Source: Collinsella sp. (GTDB lineage: Bacteria > Actinomycetota > Coriobacteriia > Coriobacteriales > Coriobacteriaceae). From it: a stretch of 16,285 nt of DNA. Position numbers and translations under genes: made by a program. How positions within the stretch are numbered: the first letter of the stretch is position 1; each line of letters begins with the position of its first letter. The DNA is taken from contig JAGZQO010000039.1 of the NCBI GenBank assembly GCA_018382125.1, positions 1 through 16,285 on the forward strand. The letters are read 5' to 3'. Shown piece by piece: positions 6,934 to 14,783 of this stretch. The notes below the pieces were generated by a model. It saw nothing but the letters and a program-made list of their open reading frames with translations. It was not told where the DNA came from and did no database searches.

Positions 6934-8160
6934 ATGGATTTTTCTCCGGCGGATCTGTTCCGTTCAACCAAGACCGGCTCTCGCAGCAGCCTGGACCGCG
7001 TCAACAAGCAACTTTCGGCCTCGCGCGGCACGTTTCGCCAAAAGGTGCATATCGGTGTGCTCGTGGCTACTGTGGCGCTCGTCGCCTACGGTGCCATCAT
7101 TATCTGGTCGGCTTCGCAGTTTAAGGCCGATGCTTCGTTCTCGCGCCATTTGCTGGGAATTGGCATCGGAGCGGTGCTGGCGGTGCTCGTCTGGCGAACC
7201 GACCTGCGCGGTATTTCCAATTTCTCGACGGCGTTGCTCGTCATCGACCTGATCGTGATCTTCTCGCCCAAGATTCCGGGTCTGTCCTATACGGGCGGTC
7301 TGGGCATGACGGGCTGGATCAAGATTCCCGGTATCGGCTTGACGTTCCAGCCGGTTGAGCTTGCCAAGCTCATCACCATCTTCTTTATTGCTACGCTTGG
7401 CTCGCAGTATAACGGTCGCATCGATACCGTTCGCGACTACGTCAAGCTCTGCGGCATGCTGTCCATTCCGTTTTTGGCCGTCGTTGCCATGGGTGACCTG
7501 GGCTCGGGCCTGGTCGTGCTGGTTTCGGGCGCCATCGTCATCTGCATGAGCGGTGCACGCCGCGAATGGGTGCTGTCGACCCTGGCCCTGCTCGTGGGCC
7601 TGGTGGCCCTCGTCCTGGCGCTTGATTCGGTCTTTGATTCGTTGCTCGGCCACGATGTGCTCATCAAGCAGTATCAGATGAACCGTCTGACGGTCTTTAT
7701 CGACCCCGATAATGCCGATTCGGACGATGCCTACAACCTGCAGCAGTCGCTTATCGCCGTTGGCTCGGGCGGCTTCTTTGGTAAGGGCCTGGGGCATGCG
7801 ACGCAGTCGGCCGGCGGCTTTCTGCCTGAGTTCCACACCGACTTCGTCTTCGCCTTTTTGTCCGAGACCTTTGGCTTTTGCGGTTCCTTTTTGCTCCTGT
7901 GCCTCTACGTGCTGCTGATCTTTTCGACGATTCGCGTCGCCTTTAAGTGCGAGTCGCTGTTTTTGCGTCTTTCGTGTGTGGGCATCGTTGGCATGTGGGC
8001 GTTCCAGACTTTCGAAAACATCGGCATGTGCATCGGCATGATGCCGATTACCGGTATTCCGCTACCGTTTATTAGCTTCGGTTCGTCTTCGATGATGATT
8101 CAGCTGCTGACGGTGGGTATCGTACAATCCATATGGCGGCATCGTTCGGGCGCCGCGTAA
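6934..8160 (+). CDS. rodA: RodA, SEDS-family peptidoglycan glycosyltransferase
   Basis: RodA polymerises lipid II into glycan strands in complex with PBP2. The 408 residues form a polytopic membrane protein after a cytoplasmic N-terminus of about 45 residues that is longer than in many RodA proteins. SEDS landmarks are visible: QPVELAK at 139-145 with the conserved E142, GDLGSG with D188 at the catalytic aspartate position, GFFGKGLG, PEFHTDFVFAFLSE, and the late PLPFISFGSSSMM segment. AGGAGG (6923-6928) precedes the ATG by 5 bases and includes the end of the mrdA stop codon, which suggests translational coupling. Placement after mrdA and the lack of divisome genes nearby favour RodA over FtsW. 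Confidence 0.95.
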   Translation: MDFSPADLFRSTKTGSRSSLDRVNKQLSASRGTFRQKVHIGVLVATVALVAYGAIIIWSASQFKADASFSRHLLGIGIGAVLAVLVWRTDLRGISNFSTALLVIDLIVIFSPKIPGLSYTGGLGMTGWIKIPGIGLTFQPVELAKLITIFFIATLGSQYNGRIDTVRDYVKLCGMLSIPFLAVVAMGDLGSGLVVLVSGAIVICMSGARREWVLSTLALLVGLVALVLALDSVFDSLLGHDVLIKQYQMNRLTVFIDPDNADSDDAYNLQQSLIAVGSGGFFGKGLGHATQSAGGFLPEFHTDFVFAFLSETFGFCGSFLLLCLYVLLIFSTIRVAFKCESLFLRLSCVGIVGMWAFQTFENIGMCIGMMPITGIPLPFISFGSSSMMIQLLTVGIVQSIWRHRSGAA

Positions 8161-8178
8161 CCGCTGGAGGGGTTTGCT

Positions 8179-9108
8179 ATGAAAATTCCCGTAGATAAGC
8201 TGACCCGCGCTTTTAAGATGGGCGCGTCCGTTAAGAAGGATTCCGATACGCCGGTGCGCGTCTCGGTCTATCTGGATTCGTCCGCCTCGCGCTTTCTGGC
8301 CGAGACGGTGCGTGACGCCTTTGTGCCGCAGACGACCTCGGGCATTGTGCGCGTCGAGCGTCTGGGGGAGGAACGAATTGCTCCAAAGACCGATACCGAT
8401 GTGGTGCTGGTGCTCTCGTGTGGTTCCGACCGCTTGGAGAGTGCCGTGCAGGAGCTCGTGATCGCCGGCGCGCCCGTGTGCGTGCTTGCCGAGTCTGCTG
8501 TGGAGGTGCCGTTTATCGAGGAGTCCACGCCCATGCTCGGCGTGGTAGCGGCAATCGATAAGACGTATCTGCTCGAGACGCTTGCCCGCTGGATTCTCGA
8601 TCGCACCGACAAGGAAACGGCTTTTGCGGCGAACTTTGCCTTCATGCGCATCGCGGCGGCCAACCGTATCATCACCTCGTGCGCGCTCACCAATATGGCG
8701 ACCGGTGCACTGGTGTTTTTGCCGGGCGCCGATTATCCCGTTATGGCGCTGGCGCAGGTGGGCATGCTCTTTGAGCTCGCTGCCGTCTTTGGACGCGGCA
8801 TTAAACCCGAGCGTGGCTACGAGGTCGCGGGCGTGCTTGCCGGCGGTCTTGTGATCCGCGCGGTCACCCGCGCGCTCGTCAAGCAGACGCCGCATATTGG
8901 GTTTGCCGTCAAGGCGCTCACTGCTGCCGCGGGCACCTATGGCATGGGCCGTGCGCTCGTTTCGCTCTACGAGCGCGATGTCGACTACAGCCGTGCCAAT
9001 GAGGTGGTCACTGCCACGTTTTCCCGCGTTCGCGATCTTGTGACCACGGTCGCGGGCGCTACCCGTCCTATGGCGTCCTACCAGGACGCATCAGATCTCG
9101 CTGCTTAG
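8179..9108 (+). CDS. DUF697/YcjF-like membrane protein, function unknown
   Basis: I recognise only a DUF697-type region, at about residues 155-266. It begins AANRIIT and holds Ala/Gly-rich hydrophobic helices, with LPGADYPVMALAQVGMLFELA matching the usual pattern of this domain. DUF697 domains often sit behind dynamin- or Era-like GTPase domains. Here the N-terminal ~125 residues look like a small alpha/beta fold (strands near VRVSVYLD, VVLVLSCG, PVCVLAE) with no visible Walker A, so a GTPase is not supported. The start is ATG with GGAGGG about 8 bases upstream. The gene lies 18 bases after rodA and 10 bases before the radical SAM gene, so it is probably in the same transcript. Its role is unknown; position suggests, but does not show, a link to the elongasome. 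Confidence 0.8.
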   Translation: MKIPVDKLTRAFKMGASVKKDSDTPVRVSVYLDSSASRFLAETVRDAFVPQTTSGIVRVERLGEERIAPKTDTDVVLVLSCGSDRLESAVQELVIAGAPVCVLAESAVEVPFIEESTPMLGVVAAIDKTYLLETLARWILDRTDKETAFAANFAFMRIAAANRIITSCALTNMATGALVFLPGADYPVMALAQVGMLFELAAVFGRGIKPERGYEVAGVLAGGLVIRAVTRALVKQTPHIGFAVKALTAAAGTYGMGRALVSLYERDVDYSRANEVVTATFSRVRDLVTTVAGATRPMASYQDASDLAA

Positions 9109-9118
9109 GGGTTTTCCG

Positions 9119-10996
9119 TTGCGCGTTCCGTACCAAGATTGTTTTCATTTAATTGAGCCGTTGCTCGCCAAGGTCGAGAAGCCGAGCCGCTATATCGATC
9201 ACGAGTGGGGCACGCTTTCCAAGGCCGATGCCGACTACCGTTGCTGCCTGATCTACCCGGATGTGTACGAGGTTGGTCTGCCCAACCAGGGCATCGCCAT
9301 CCTCTACAACATCCTTAACCAGGCCGAGGGCATCTCCTGCGAGCGCGGCTATGTGCCGTGGCCCGATATGGGTGACGCCATGCGCGAGGCGGGCATTCCG
9401 CTGCTGTCGCTCGAGGGTGCAGCGCCGGTCGCTTCGTTTGATATCGTCGGCCTGCATGTGCCGCACGAGATGGCGGTGACGAACTTCCTCGAGGCTCTCG
9501 ACCTCGCTGGCATTCCGCTGTTAGCGGCCGACCGAGGTGAAGACGACCCCATCATCATCGCCGGCGGCCCCTCGGTGTACAACCCCGAGCCGTACGCGGC
9601 CTTCTTCGATGCCATCCTCATCGGTGAGGGCGAGGAATCGCTGCTCGAGACCTGCCAGCTGCATCGCCGCCTGCGTGACGAAGGAGTCCCGCGCGCGCAG
9701 ATTGTTGAGCAGCTTGCATCCATTGCCGGCAACTACGTGCCGTCACTCTATGAGGTTCGTCATGACGAGCCCTGCTCGCCGCATGGCTACACCGTGCCAC
9801 GTGAGGGCAAGGATGCGCCGACCGTGGTCTACAAGCGCGTCGTCGAGGATTTCGGCGCCACGAATCCGCTGTCGCAGTCGTGCGTGCCCTATGCGCAGCT
9901 GGTTCACGACCGCCTGTCTATCGAGATCCTGCGCGGCTGCGCCCGCGGCTGTCGTTTTTGCCAGGCCGGCATGACGTATCGCCCGGTGCGCGAGCGCTCG
10001 GCCGACCAGATCGTCTCGTCGGTGATTCAGGGCCTGGAAAAGACTGGCTATGACGAGGTGTCGCTGACCTCGCTCTCCACGACCGACCACTCCTGCATTC
10101 GCGACGTGCTCGGCAGGCTCAACCGTCGCCTGGAGGATACGGGTATTCGCGTGTCTATTCCGTCGCAGCGCCTGGATTCGTTTGGCGTGGATATGGCCGA
10201 GTCGGTCGCCGGCGAAAAGAAGGGCGGACTAACGTTCGCGCCCGAGGCCGGCAGCCAGCGCATGCGCGACATCATTAACAAGAACGTGACCGAGGAGGAC
10301 CTGGACCGTGCGGCCAAGGCGGCCTTCGAGGCCGGTTGGAACCGCATGAAGCTCTACTTTATGATGGGCCTTCCCGGCGAGCGCGATGAGGACATCGTGG
10401 CCATCGCCAATCTGGCCGATCACGTGCTGGAGCTCGGTCGTTCCGTGGTGCCCAAGGCTCGTCGCGGCTCGATTTCGGTGTCGATCTCGGTTTCGGTCTT
10501 TATCCCCAAGGCTGCCACGCCGTTCCAGTGGTGCCCGCAGCTCGACTACGACGACGTCAAGCGTCGCCAGAAGCTGCTTATCACGAGCGTTCGCAACCGT
10601 GCCGTCCGCGTGCATTACCACGATGCCGAGACCTCGCTCATCGAGGCCGCGCTTTCCCGCGCCGGTCGTGACATGACGCCCGTCATCATCGATGCTTGGC
10701 GCTCGGGCTCTCGCTTTGACGCCTGGGTAGAGCATTTCTCGCTCGATAACTGGAAGGAAGCTGCTGCCAAAAACGGCATCGACCTCAATGAGCTCGTGCA
10801 CCTGCCCTACGAGTTGGACTGGCGCCTGCCGTGGGAGCACGTGAGCCCCGGCTGCACGCGCGGCTTCCTCGAGCGCGAGTACCGTCGCTCGCTCGAGGGC
10901 GTCACGACTCCCGACTGTACCCGCACGTCGTGCACCGGCTGCGGGATCTGCCCCACGCTCCACGCCAAGAATGTATTGATGGGTGATCGCGCATGA
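9119..10996 (+). CDS. TIGR03960-family radical SAM protein with B12-binding-like N-terminus
   Basis: This is a predicted radical S-adenosylmethionine enzyme; its substrate is unknown. The CxxxCxxC motif that binds the catalytic 4Fe-4S cluster is C274, C278 and C281 (CARGCRFC). Glycine-rich and FAPEAGSQRMR segments typical of the core follow. The N-terminal ~220 residues carry a cobalamin-binding-like region (YPDVYEVGLPNQG onward). A C-terminal cysteine cluster, C600, C605, C608 and C611, could hold a second iron-sulphur cluster. The 625-residue length fits the family. The TTG start at 9119 is 7 bases after AGGGG (9107-9111). The stop overlaps the next start as ATGA, tying it to its usual partner. 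Confidence 0.9.
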   Translation: MRVPYQDCFHLIEPLLAKVEKPSRYIDHEWGTLSKADADYRCCLIYPDVYEVGLPNQGIAILYNILNQAEGISCERGYVPWPDMGDAMREAGIPLLSLEGAAPVASFDIVGLHVPHEMAVTNFLEALDLAGIPLLAADRGEDDPIIIAGGPSVYNPEPYAAFFDAILIGEGEESLLETCQLHRRLRDEGVPRAQIVEQLASIAGNYVPSLYEVRHDEPCSPHGYTVPREGKDAPTVVYKRVVEDFGATNPLSQSCVPYAQLVHDRLSIEILRGCARGCRFCQAGMTYRPVRERSADQIVSSVIQGLEKTGYDEVSLTSLSTTDHSCIRDVLGRLNRRLEDTGIRVSIPSQRLDSFGVDMAESVAGEKKGGLTFAPEAGSQRMRDIINKNVTEEDLDRAAKAAFEAGWNRMKLYFMMGLPGERDEDIVAIANLADHVLELGRSVVPKARRGSISVSISVSVFIPKAATPFQWCPQLDYDDVKRRQKLLITSVRNRAVRVHYHDAETSLIEAALSRAGRDMTPVIIDAWRSGSRFDAWVEHFSLDNWKEAAAKNGIDLNELVHLPYELDWRLPWEHVSPGCTRGFLEREYRRSLEGVTTPDCTRTSCTGCGICPTLHAKNVLMGDRA

Positions 10997-11805
10997 GTGA
11001 GCGCCTGACCGACAACCCCTCGCTCTTTAGACTTCGTGTTCGCTATGGCAAGCGCGATCGCCTTAAGTACCTGGGCCATCTCGAAGTAATCCATACCATT
11101 GAGCGCATCGTGCGCCGTGCGGGACTTCCCTATGCCGTCACGCAGGGCTTCTCTCCGCACATGCGCGTGGGCTTCTCTTCGGCGCTGCCGGTGGGTACGT
11201 CGTCGACCTGCGAGTGGTATGACCTGTTTATGACCGAGTTCGTGGCGCTCGACGAGGCGTTTGGGCGCCTGGCTGCGGCGTCTCCGGCCGATCTGGCGCC
11301 CATCGAGGCGGCGTACATCGACGTGCGCACGCCGGCGTTGACGGCGCAGCTCACGCGCCTGTCGTATCGCATCGACCTGCACTTGGATCCCGAGGCGCCC
11401 GTAAGCGCCGACGAGGTGCGTCGTGCGATCGACACGCTGCGCGCGGGCCACGGCATCGACTACGCGCGCGGCAAAAAGAGCAAGCGCTTGGATTTGGATC
11501 ACACGCTCGTGGGCTATGAGCTCACGGCGGGGGAGCGCCCGGACCATTTGGTGCTCATGCTCGACACCCATGCCGACAACGAGGGCTCCATGCGTCCGGA
11601 AATTTTGCTTTCTGCTGCTGATGTTTTGTTGCAGGGCTTGACCCCGGGCGTGGATGCACCTATTGTTTCCACCGGTATGCAAGACCTCGTGACCATCTGC
11701 TCCTACGATGTCGAGCGTCAGAATCAAGCATGCGAGGACGACGAGGGCCGACTCGTCAGCCCCATACCTGTGCGAACTTGTGGATTTGCTCCACATACTC
11801 GTTGA
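10993..11805 (+). CDS. TIGR03936/DUF2344 radical-SAM-associated protein
   Basis: This family is found almost always next to, or fused to, TIGR03960 radical SAM proteins; its role is unknown. The N-terminal half shows the family pattern: RVRYGKRDRLKYLGHLE, then RIVRRAGLPYAVTQGFSPHMRVGF and the LPVGTSS segment. The 270 residues contain no membrane span. The ATG overlaps the upstream stop by 4 bases, so expression is probably coupled. The C-terminal ~40 residues look less conserved, and the stop codon lies inside the -35 box of the rplU promoter. In other actinobacteria the pair often precedes an RNase E/G gene; here rplU follows directly. Confidence 0.88.
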   Translation: MSERLTDNPSLFRLRVRYGKRDRLKYLGHLEVIHTIERIVRRAGLPYAVTQGFSPHMRVGFSSALPVGTSSTCEWYDLFMTEFVALDEAFGRLAAASPADLAPIEAAYIDVRTPALTAQLTRLSYRIDLHLDPEAPVSADEVRRAIDTLRAGHGIDYARGKKSKRLDLDHTLVGYELTAGERPDHLVLMLDTHADNEGSMRPEILLSAADVLLQGLTPGVDAPIVSTGMQDLVTICSYDVERQNQACEDDEGRLVSPIPVRTCGFAPHTR

Positions 11806-11830
11806 CGGGGGTATTTTCGCCTGCTACTAT
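11802..11830 (+). promoter_or_regulatory. Strong sigma-70-type promoter for rplU-rpmA
   Basis: TTGACG (11802-11807), 17 bases, then TACTAT (11825-11830), preceded by TGC as an extended -10. Transcription would begin near 11837, giving a leader of about 36 bases, too short for a large L21-type leader RNA. The -35 overlaps the stop codon of the upstream gene. Such a strong site fits ribosomal protein genes. Confidence 0.8.
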
Positions 11831-11872
11831 ATTCGGCTGTTGCACTAACTGATGCATGAAGGGCAAGTAAAC

Positions 11873-12247
11873 ATGTACGCAATCGTTAACACGGGCGGCA
11901 AGCAGTACAAGGTCGCCACCGACGATGTCATCACCGTCGAGAAGATCGAGGGCAATGAGGGCGACAAGGTCACCCTGCCGGTTATCTTCCTCAACGATGG
12001 TAAGAAGATCGTCACCGATCCCGACAAGCTGGCCAAGGCCAAGGTTACCGCTCAGATCGTTGAGCAGTTCAAGGGCGAGAAGCAGCTGGTCTTCAAGTTC
12101 CACAAGCGCAAGCGCTATCGTCGTCTGAAGGGTCACCGTCAGCAGCTCACCAAGCTGAAGATCGTGAAGGTTCAGGCTACCTCCCGCGCCAAGAAGGCTG
12201 TCAAGGCAGAGGCTGAGGCTGTTGCCGAGGCTCCCGTCGCCGAGTAG
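11873..12247 (+). CDS. rplU: 50S ribosomal protein L21 (bL21)
   Basis: A component of the large ribosomal subunit that binds 23S rRNA. The protein starts MYAIVNTGGKQY, the family's canonical N-terminus, and carries the basic KFHKRKRYRR and GHRQQLTKLKI segments that contact RNA. An in-frame ATG at 11852 would add seven residues, but it has no ribosome site and does not match the family, so 11873 is used (GAAGGG at about 10 bases). At 124 residues it exceeds the usual ~103 because of an Ala/Glu/Lys-rich C-terminal tail (about residues 104-124). It is the first gene of a two-gene unit with rpmA, driven by the promoter at 11802-11830. Confidence 0.97.
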   Translation: MYAIVNTGGKQYKVATDDVITVEKIEGNEGDKVTLPVIFLNDGKKIVTDPDKLAKAKVTAQIVEQFKGEKQLVFKFHKRKRYRRLKGHRQQLTKLKIVKVQATSRAKKAVKAEAEAVAEAPVAE

Positions 12248-12280
12248 ATTACACTCGTAACGAAAGAGTAGGTATACACA

Positions 12281-12538
12281 ATGGCACACAAAAAAGGACT
12301 CGGTTCCTCCCGTAATGGCCGTGACTCCCGCGGTCAGCGCCTTGGCACGAAGCGCTATGCCGGCCAGACGGTAACCACGGGCACGATTCTCGTCCGTCAG
12401 CACGGCACGCACATCCACCCGGGTGAGAACGTTGGCCGTGGTAAGGACGACACGCTGTTCGCGCTGGTCGACGGTACCGTTGAGTTCCACAAGGGTATCA
12501 AGCACAGGGTCAGCGTACGCCCGCTCGCGAACGCGTAA
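12281..12538 (+). CDS. rpmA: 50S ribosomal protein L27 (bL27)
   Basis: Its N-terminus reaches the peptidyl transferase centre of the ribosome. The 85-residue protein begins directly with MAHKKGLGSSRNGRDS, the mature form. It therefore lacks the cleavable N-terminal extension found in Bacillota, and accordingly no Prp (YsxB) protease gene lies between rplU and rpmA. The internal GGTKxxxG-type core reads as RLGTKRYAGQTV, followed by HPGENVGRGKDDTLFA. The ATG is preceded by TAGGT at 12269-12273. The rplU-rpmA gap is 33 bases, and an intrinsic terminator follows the stop. Confidence 0.97.
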   Translation: MAHKKGLGSSRNGRDSRGQRLGTKRYAGQTVTTGTILVRQHGTHIHPGENVGRGKDDTLFALVDGTVEFHKGIKHRVSVRPLANA

Positions 12539-12563
12539 TTCACCCTTCATAGAGCACATATGT

Positions 12564-12607
12564 GGGAGGCACTTGAGTTTTAGGATTCAAGGGTCTCCCT
12601 CTTTTTT
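12564..12607 (+). terminator. Intrinsic terminator after rpmA
   Basis: GGGAGGCACTTGA (12564-12576) pairs with TCAAGGGTCTCCC (12587-12599), a 13-position stem with one G-T wobble and one A-G mismatch around a loop of about 10 bases. TC and six Ts (12602-12607) follow. This is a convincing rho-independent terminator ending the rplU-rpmA transcript. The obgE ribosome site begins only 3 bases beyond it. Confidence 0.85.
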
Positions 12608-12623
12608 GTAGGAGGCGATTCTG

Positions 12624-14090
12624 TTGTCACAGTTCACCGATATCAGCCGCATTAACGTGTGCGGCGGCGACGGCGGAGCCGGATGCATGTCGTTTAGGCG
12701 CGAGGCATTTGTCCCCAAGGGCGGCCCCGATGGCGGCGACGGCGGTCGTGGCGGCAATGTCGTCATCCAGGCCGATGCTCAGCTGTCTTCGCTGATCGAT
12801 TACCGCTTTAAGCATCACTTTCGCGCCGAGCGCGGCACGCACGGGCAGGGTGCCCGTCGTAACGGCAAGAGCGGCGAGGACCTGATTCTCAAGGTCCCTA
12901 TGGGTACCGTGGTGCGCGAGCTCGATCCCGAGACGCAGACCCCGATGTTCGAGATTGCCGACCTGGTGCACGACGGCGAGCGCGTCGTCGTGGCGCCCGG
13001 CGGTGCCGGCGGTCTGGGCAACACGCACTTTGTGACGTCGGTGCGTCGCGCTCCGGCCTTTGCCCAGTTGGGCGAACCGGCCGAGGAGCACTGGATCGAG
13101 CTCGAGATGAAGCTTATGGCCGATGCCGCGCTCGTGGGCTTTCCCTCCGTGGGTAAGTCATCGCTCATCGCGCGCATGAGTGCCGCCCGTCCCAAGATTG
13201 CTGACTACCCGTTTACCACGCTCGTGCCGAACCTCGGCATGGTGCGTGCCGGTGAATATTCTTACGTCGTTGCCGACGTCCCCGGTCTTATCGAAGGCGC
13301 GAGCGAGGGTAAGGGCCTGGGTCACCAGTTCTTGCGCCACATTGAGCGTACGGCCCTGATCATGCATGTCGTCGACATGACGGGCGGTTTTGAGGATCGC
13401 GATCCGGTTGAGGACTATCGCATCATCAACCGCGAGCTCGAGCAGTATGGCGCCGAGCTTTCGGAGCGTCCGCAGATCGTCGTTGCCAACAAGTGCGACG
13501 CGCCGGGCACGGCCGACAAGATTGCCGACCTCAAGCGCGCAGCGCTCGACGACGGTCATATGTTCTTTGCCGTGTCTGCCGTGACGGGCGCCGGCCTGAA
13601 CACGCTGATGCTTGCCGTAGGTGAGCAAGTGGCCAAGCTCCGCGCCGAGTTGGCCGTCTCCGATGAGCCGGTCGACCTGCGCGACGATGAGTGGGAGCGT
13701 CGCCGCCTGCAGCGTGAGAAGCGTTTCCGCATTGTCCAGGAAGAGCCCGGTGCCTTCCGCGTGGTCGGTCGTGCCATTGAGCGTATGGTCATCCAGACCG
13801 ACTGGGAAAACGAGGAAGCCGTCATTTACCTGCAGCATAAGTTTGCGCGTATGGGTGTTGACGACGCGCTCGAGAAGGCCGGTTGCCGTGCGGGCGACGA
13901 GGTCCGCATTTGCCAGCGCGCCTTTGACTTTGAGGGTGCCGAGGACTTCTCGGAGTACGAGGAGCTCGAGGATGCTGGCGAGGACGTTGCCGTTGAAGCC
14001 ATTGACGTGGCCGATGCTGCGGATGAGGGCGTCGAGGTTGTCGATGCGGCGGATGCCGCGGGCGATGCCGAGACCTCGGAGGGCGAGTAA
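12624..14090 (+). CDS. obgE: GTPase ObgE/CgtA
   Basis: Obg is an essential GTPase that binds the large ribosomal subunit late in assembly and links it to stress and (p)ppGpp signals. Three domains are visible in 488 residues. The glycine-rich Obg fold (1 to about 165) includes FRREAFVPKGGPDGGDGGRGG-type repeats. The G domain has G1 GFPSVGKSS (172-180), G3 DVPG (218-221), G4 NKCD (289-292) and G5 SAV (318-320). An OCT domain spans roughly 360-440. A strongly acidic Ala/Asp/Glu tail of about 48 residues ends the protein. The start is TTG, 8 bases after a perfect AGGAGG (12610-12615). No promoter is visible between the rpmA terminator and this gene. Confidence 0.97.
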   Translation: MSQFTDISRINVCGGDGGAGCMSFRREAFVPKGGPDGGDGGRGGNVVIQADAQLSSLIDYRFKHHFRAERGTHGQGARRNGKSGEDLILKVPMGTVVRELDPETQTPMFEIADLVHDGERVVVAPGGAGGLGNTHFVTSVRRAPAFAQLGEPAEEHWIELEMKLMADAALVGFPSVGKSSLIARMSAARPKIADYPFTTLVPNLGMVRAGEYSYVVADVPGLIEGASEGKGLGHQFLRHIERTALIMHVVDMTGGFEDRDPVEDYRIINRELEQYGAELSERPQIVVANKCDAPGTADKIADLKRAALDDGHMFFAVSAVTGAGLNTLMLAVGEQVAKLRAELAVSDEPVDLRDDEWERRRLQREKRFRIVQEEPGAFRVVGRAIERMVIQTDWENEEAVIYLQHKFARMGVDDALEKAGCRAGDEVRICQRAFDFEGAEDFSEYEELEDAGEDVAVEAIDVADAADEGVEVVDAADAAGDAETSEGE

Positions 14091-14093
14091 GCC

Positions 14094-14771
14094 ATGTCGC
14101 TGCGCGGTGGAATCGGTCTGCCCGAGCTTCCTCTAGAGGACGGGCAGGAGTTTAGGCTCGGCATTATGGGTGGCACCTTTGATCCCATCCATTACGGGCA
14201 CCTGGTGACCGCTGAGCAGGCGCGTGAGTCCCTCGACTTGGATGCCGTGCTCTTTATGCCGGCGGGCACGCCTGCCTTTAAGCTTGACAAGCCGGTGACG
14301 CCTGCCGAGGACCGTTATGCCATGACGGTCCTCGCCACCGCTGCGAACCCGGCCTTTTTGGCGAGTCGGTTCGAGATTGACCGTCCGGGTGTAACCTATA
14401 CGGCCGATACGCTTCATGCCCTTCGCGACTTTTACCCGCCGCAGGTAAAGCTCTACTTTATTACGGGCGCCGACGCGATTATCGATATTGTTACCTGGCA
14501 TGATGCCGAACGAATCGCTGAGCTTGCTACCTTTATTGCGGCGACACGACCGGGCTTTGATATCGATACGGCGCGTGCCCGAATCAAAGAGTCGGGGCTG
14601 CCGTTCGACGTGCGCTATATTCAGATTCCGGCGCTGGCGATCAGCTCGACGAACATTCGTAAGCGAGTTGCTCGCGGTATGAGCGTGCGCTATCTTACGA
14701 GCGAGTCCGTGCTCGGCTACATTCGCAAACGCAGGCTATATGCCGATTTGGGCCAAGAAGATTTTGAGTGA
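14094..14771 (+). CDS. nadD: Nicotinate-nucleotide adenylyltransferase
   Basis: NadD transfers AMP from ATP to nicotinate mononucleotide to make deamido-NAD, a step common to de novo and salvage NAD synthesis. The nucleotidyltransferase signature is complete: GGTFDPIHYGH, with the HxGH motif at 33-36, and ISSTNIR at 183-189. The 225-residue protein carries about 21 extra residues before the RLGIMGGTF strand. No plausible start lies between, and GGAGGG (14078-14083) supports the ATG at 14094. It begins 3 bases after the obgE stop, so the two are probably coupled. YqeK and RsfS genes follow, an order conserved in many Gram-positive bacteria. Confidence 0.95.
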   Translation: MSLRGGIGLPELPLEDGQEFRLGIMGGTFDPIHYGHLVTAEQARESLDLDAVLFMPAGTPAFKLDKPVTPAEDRYAMTVLATAANPAFLASRFEIDRPGVTYTADTLHALRDFYPPQVKLYFITGADAIIDIVTWHDAERIAELATFIAATRPGFDIDTARARIKESGLPFDVRYIQIPALAISSTNIRKRVARGMSVRYLTSESVLGYIRKRRLYADLGQEDFE

Positions 14772-14783
14772 TGGGGGTCTACG

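Noticed and set aside
8099..8128. TACAAT at 8123-8128 as an internal promoter for the DUF697 gene
   Set aside because: The possible -35 (TTCAGC at 8099) is poor and the site lies inside the rodA coding region; not supported without transcription data.
11852..11872. Upstream in-frame ATG that would lengthen bL21 by seven residues
   Set aside because: It has no ribosome site, and MYAIVNTGG at 11873 is the canonical bL21 start.
11831..11872. Possible L21 leader RNA or riboswitch before rplU
   Set aside because: The leader is only about 36 bases, with no stable hairpin that I can draw.
5974..14100. Defence, phage or biosynthetic island inside the window
   Set aside because: All genes in this span are housekeeping or conserved core families with even codon use; nothing suggests an inserted accessory system.
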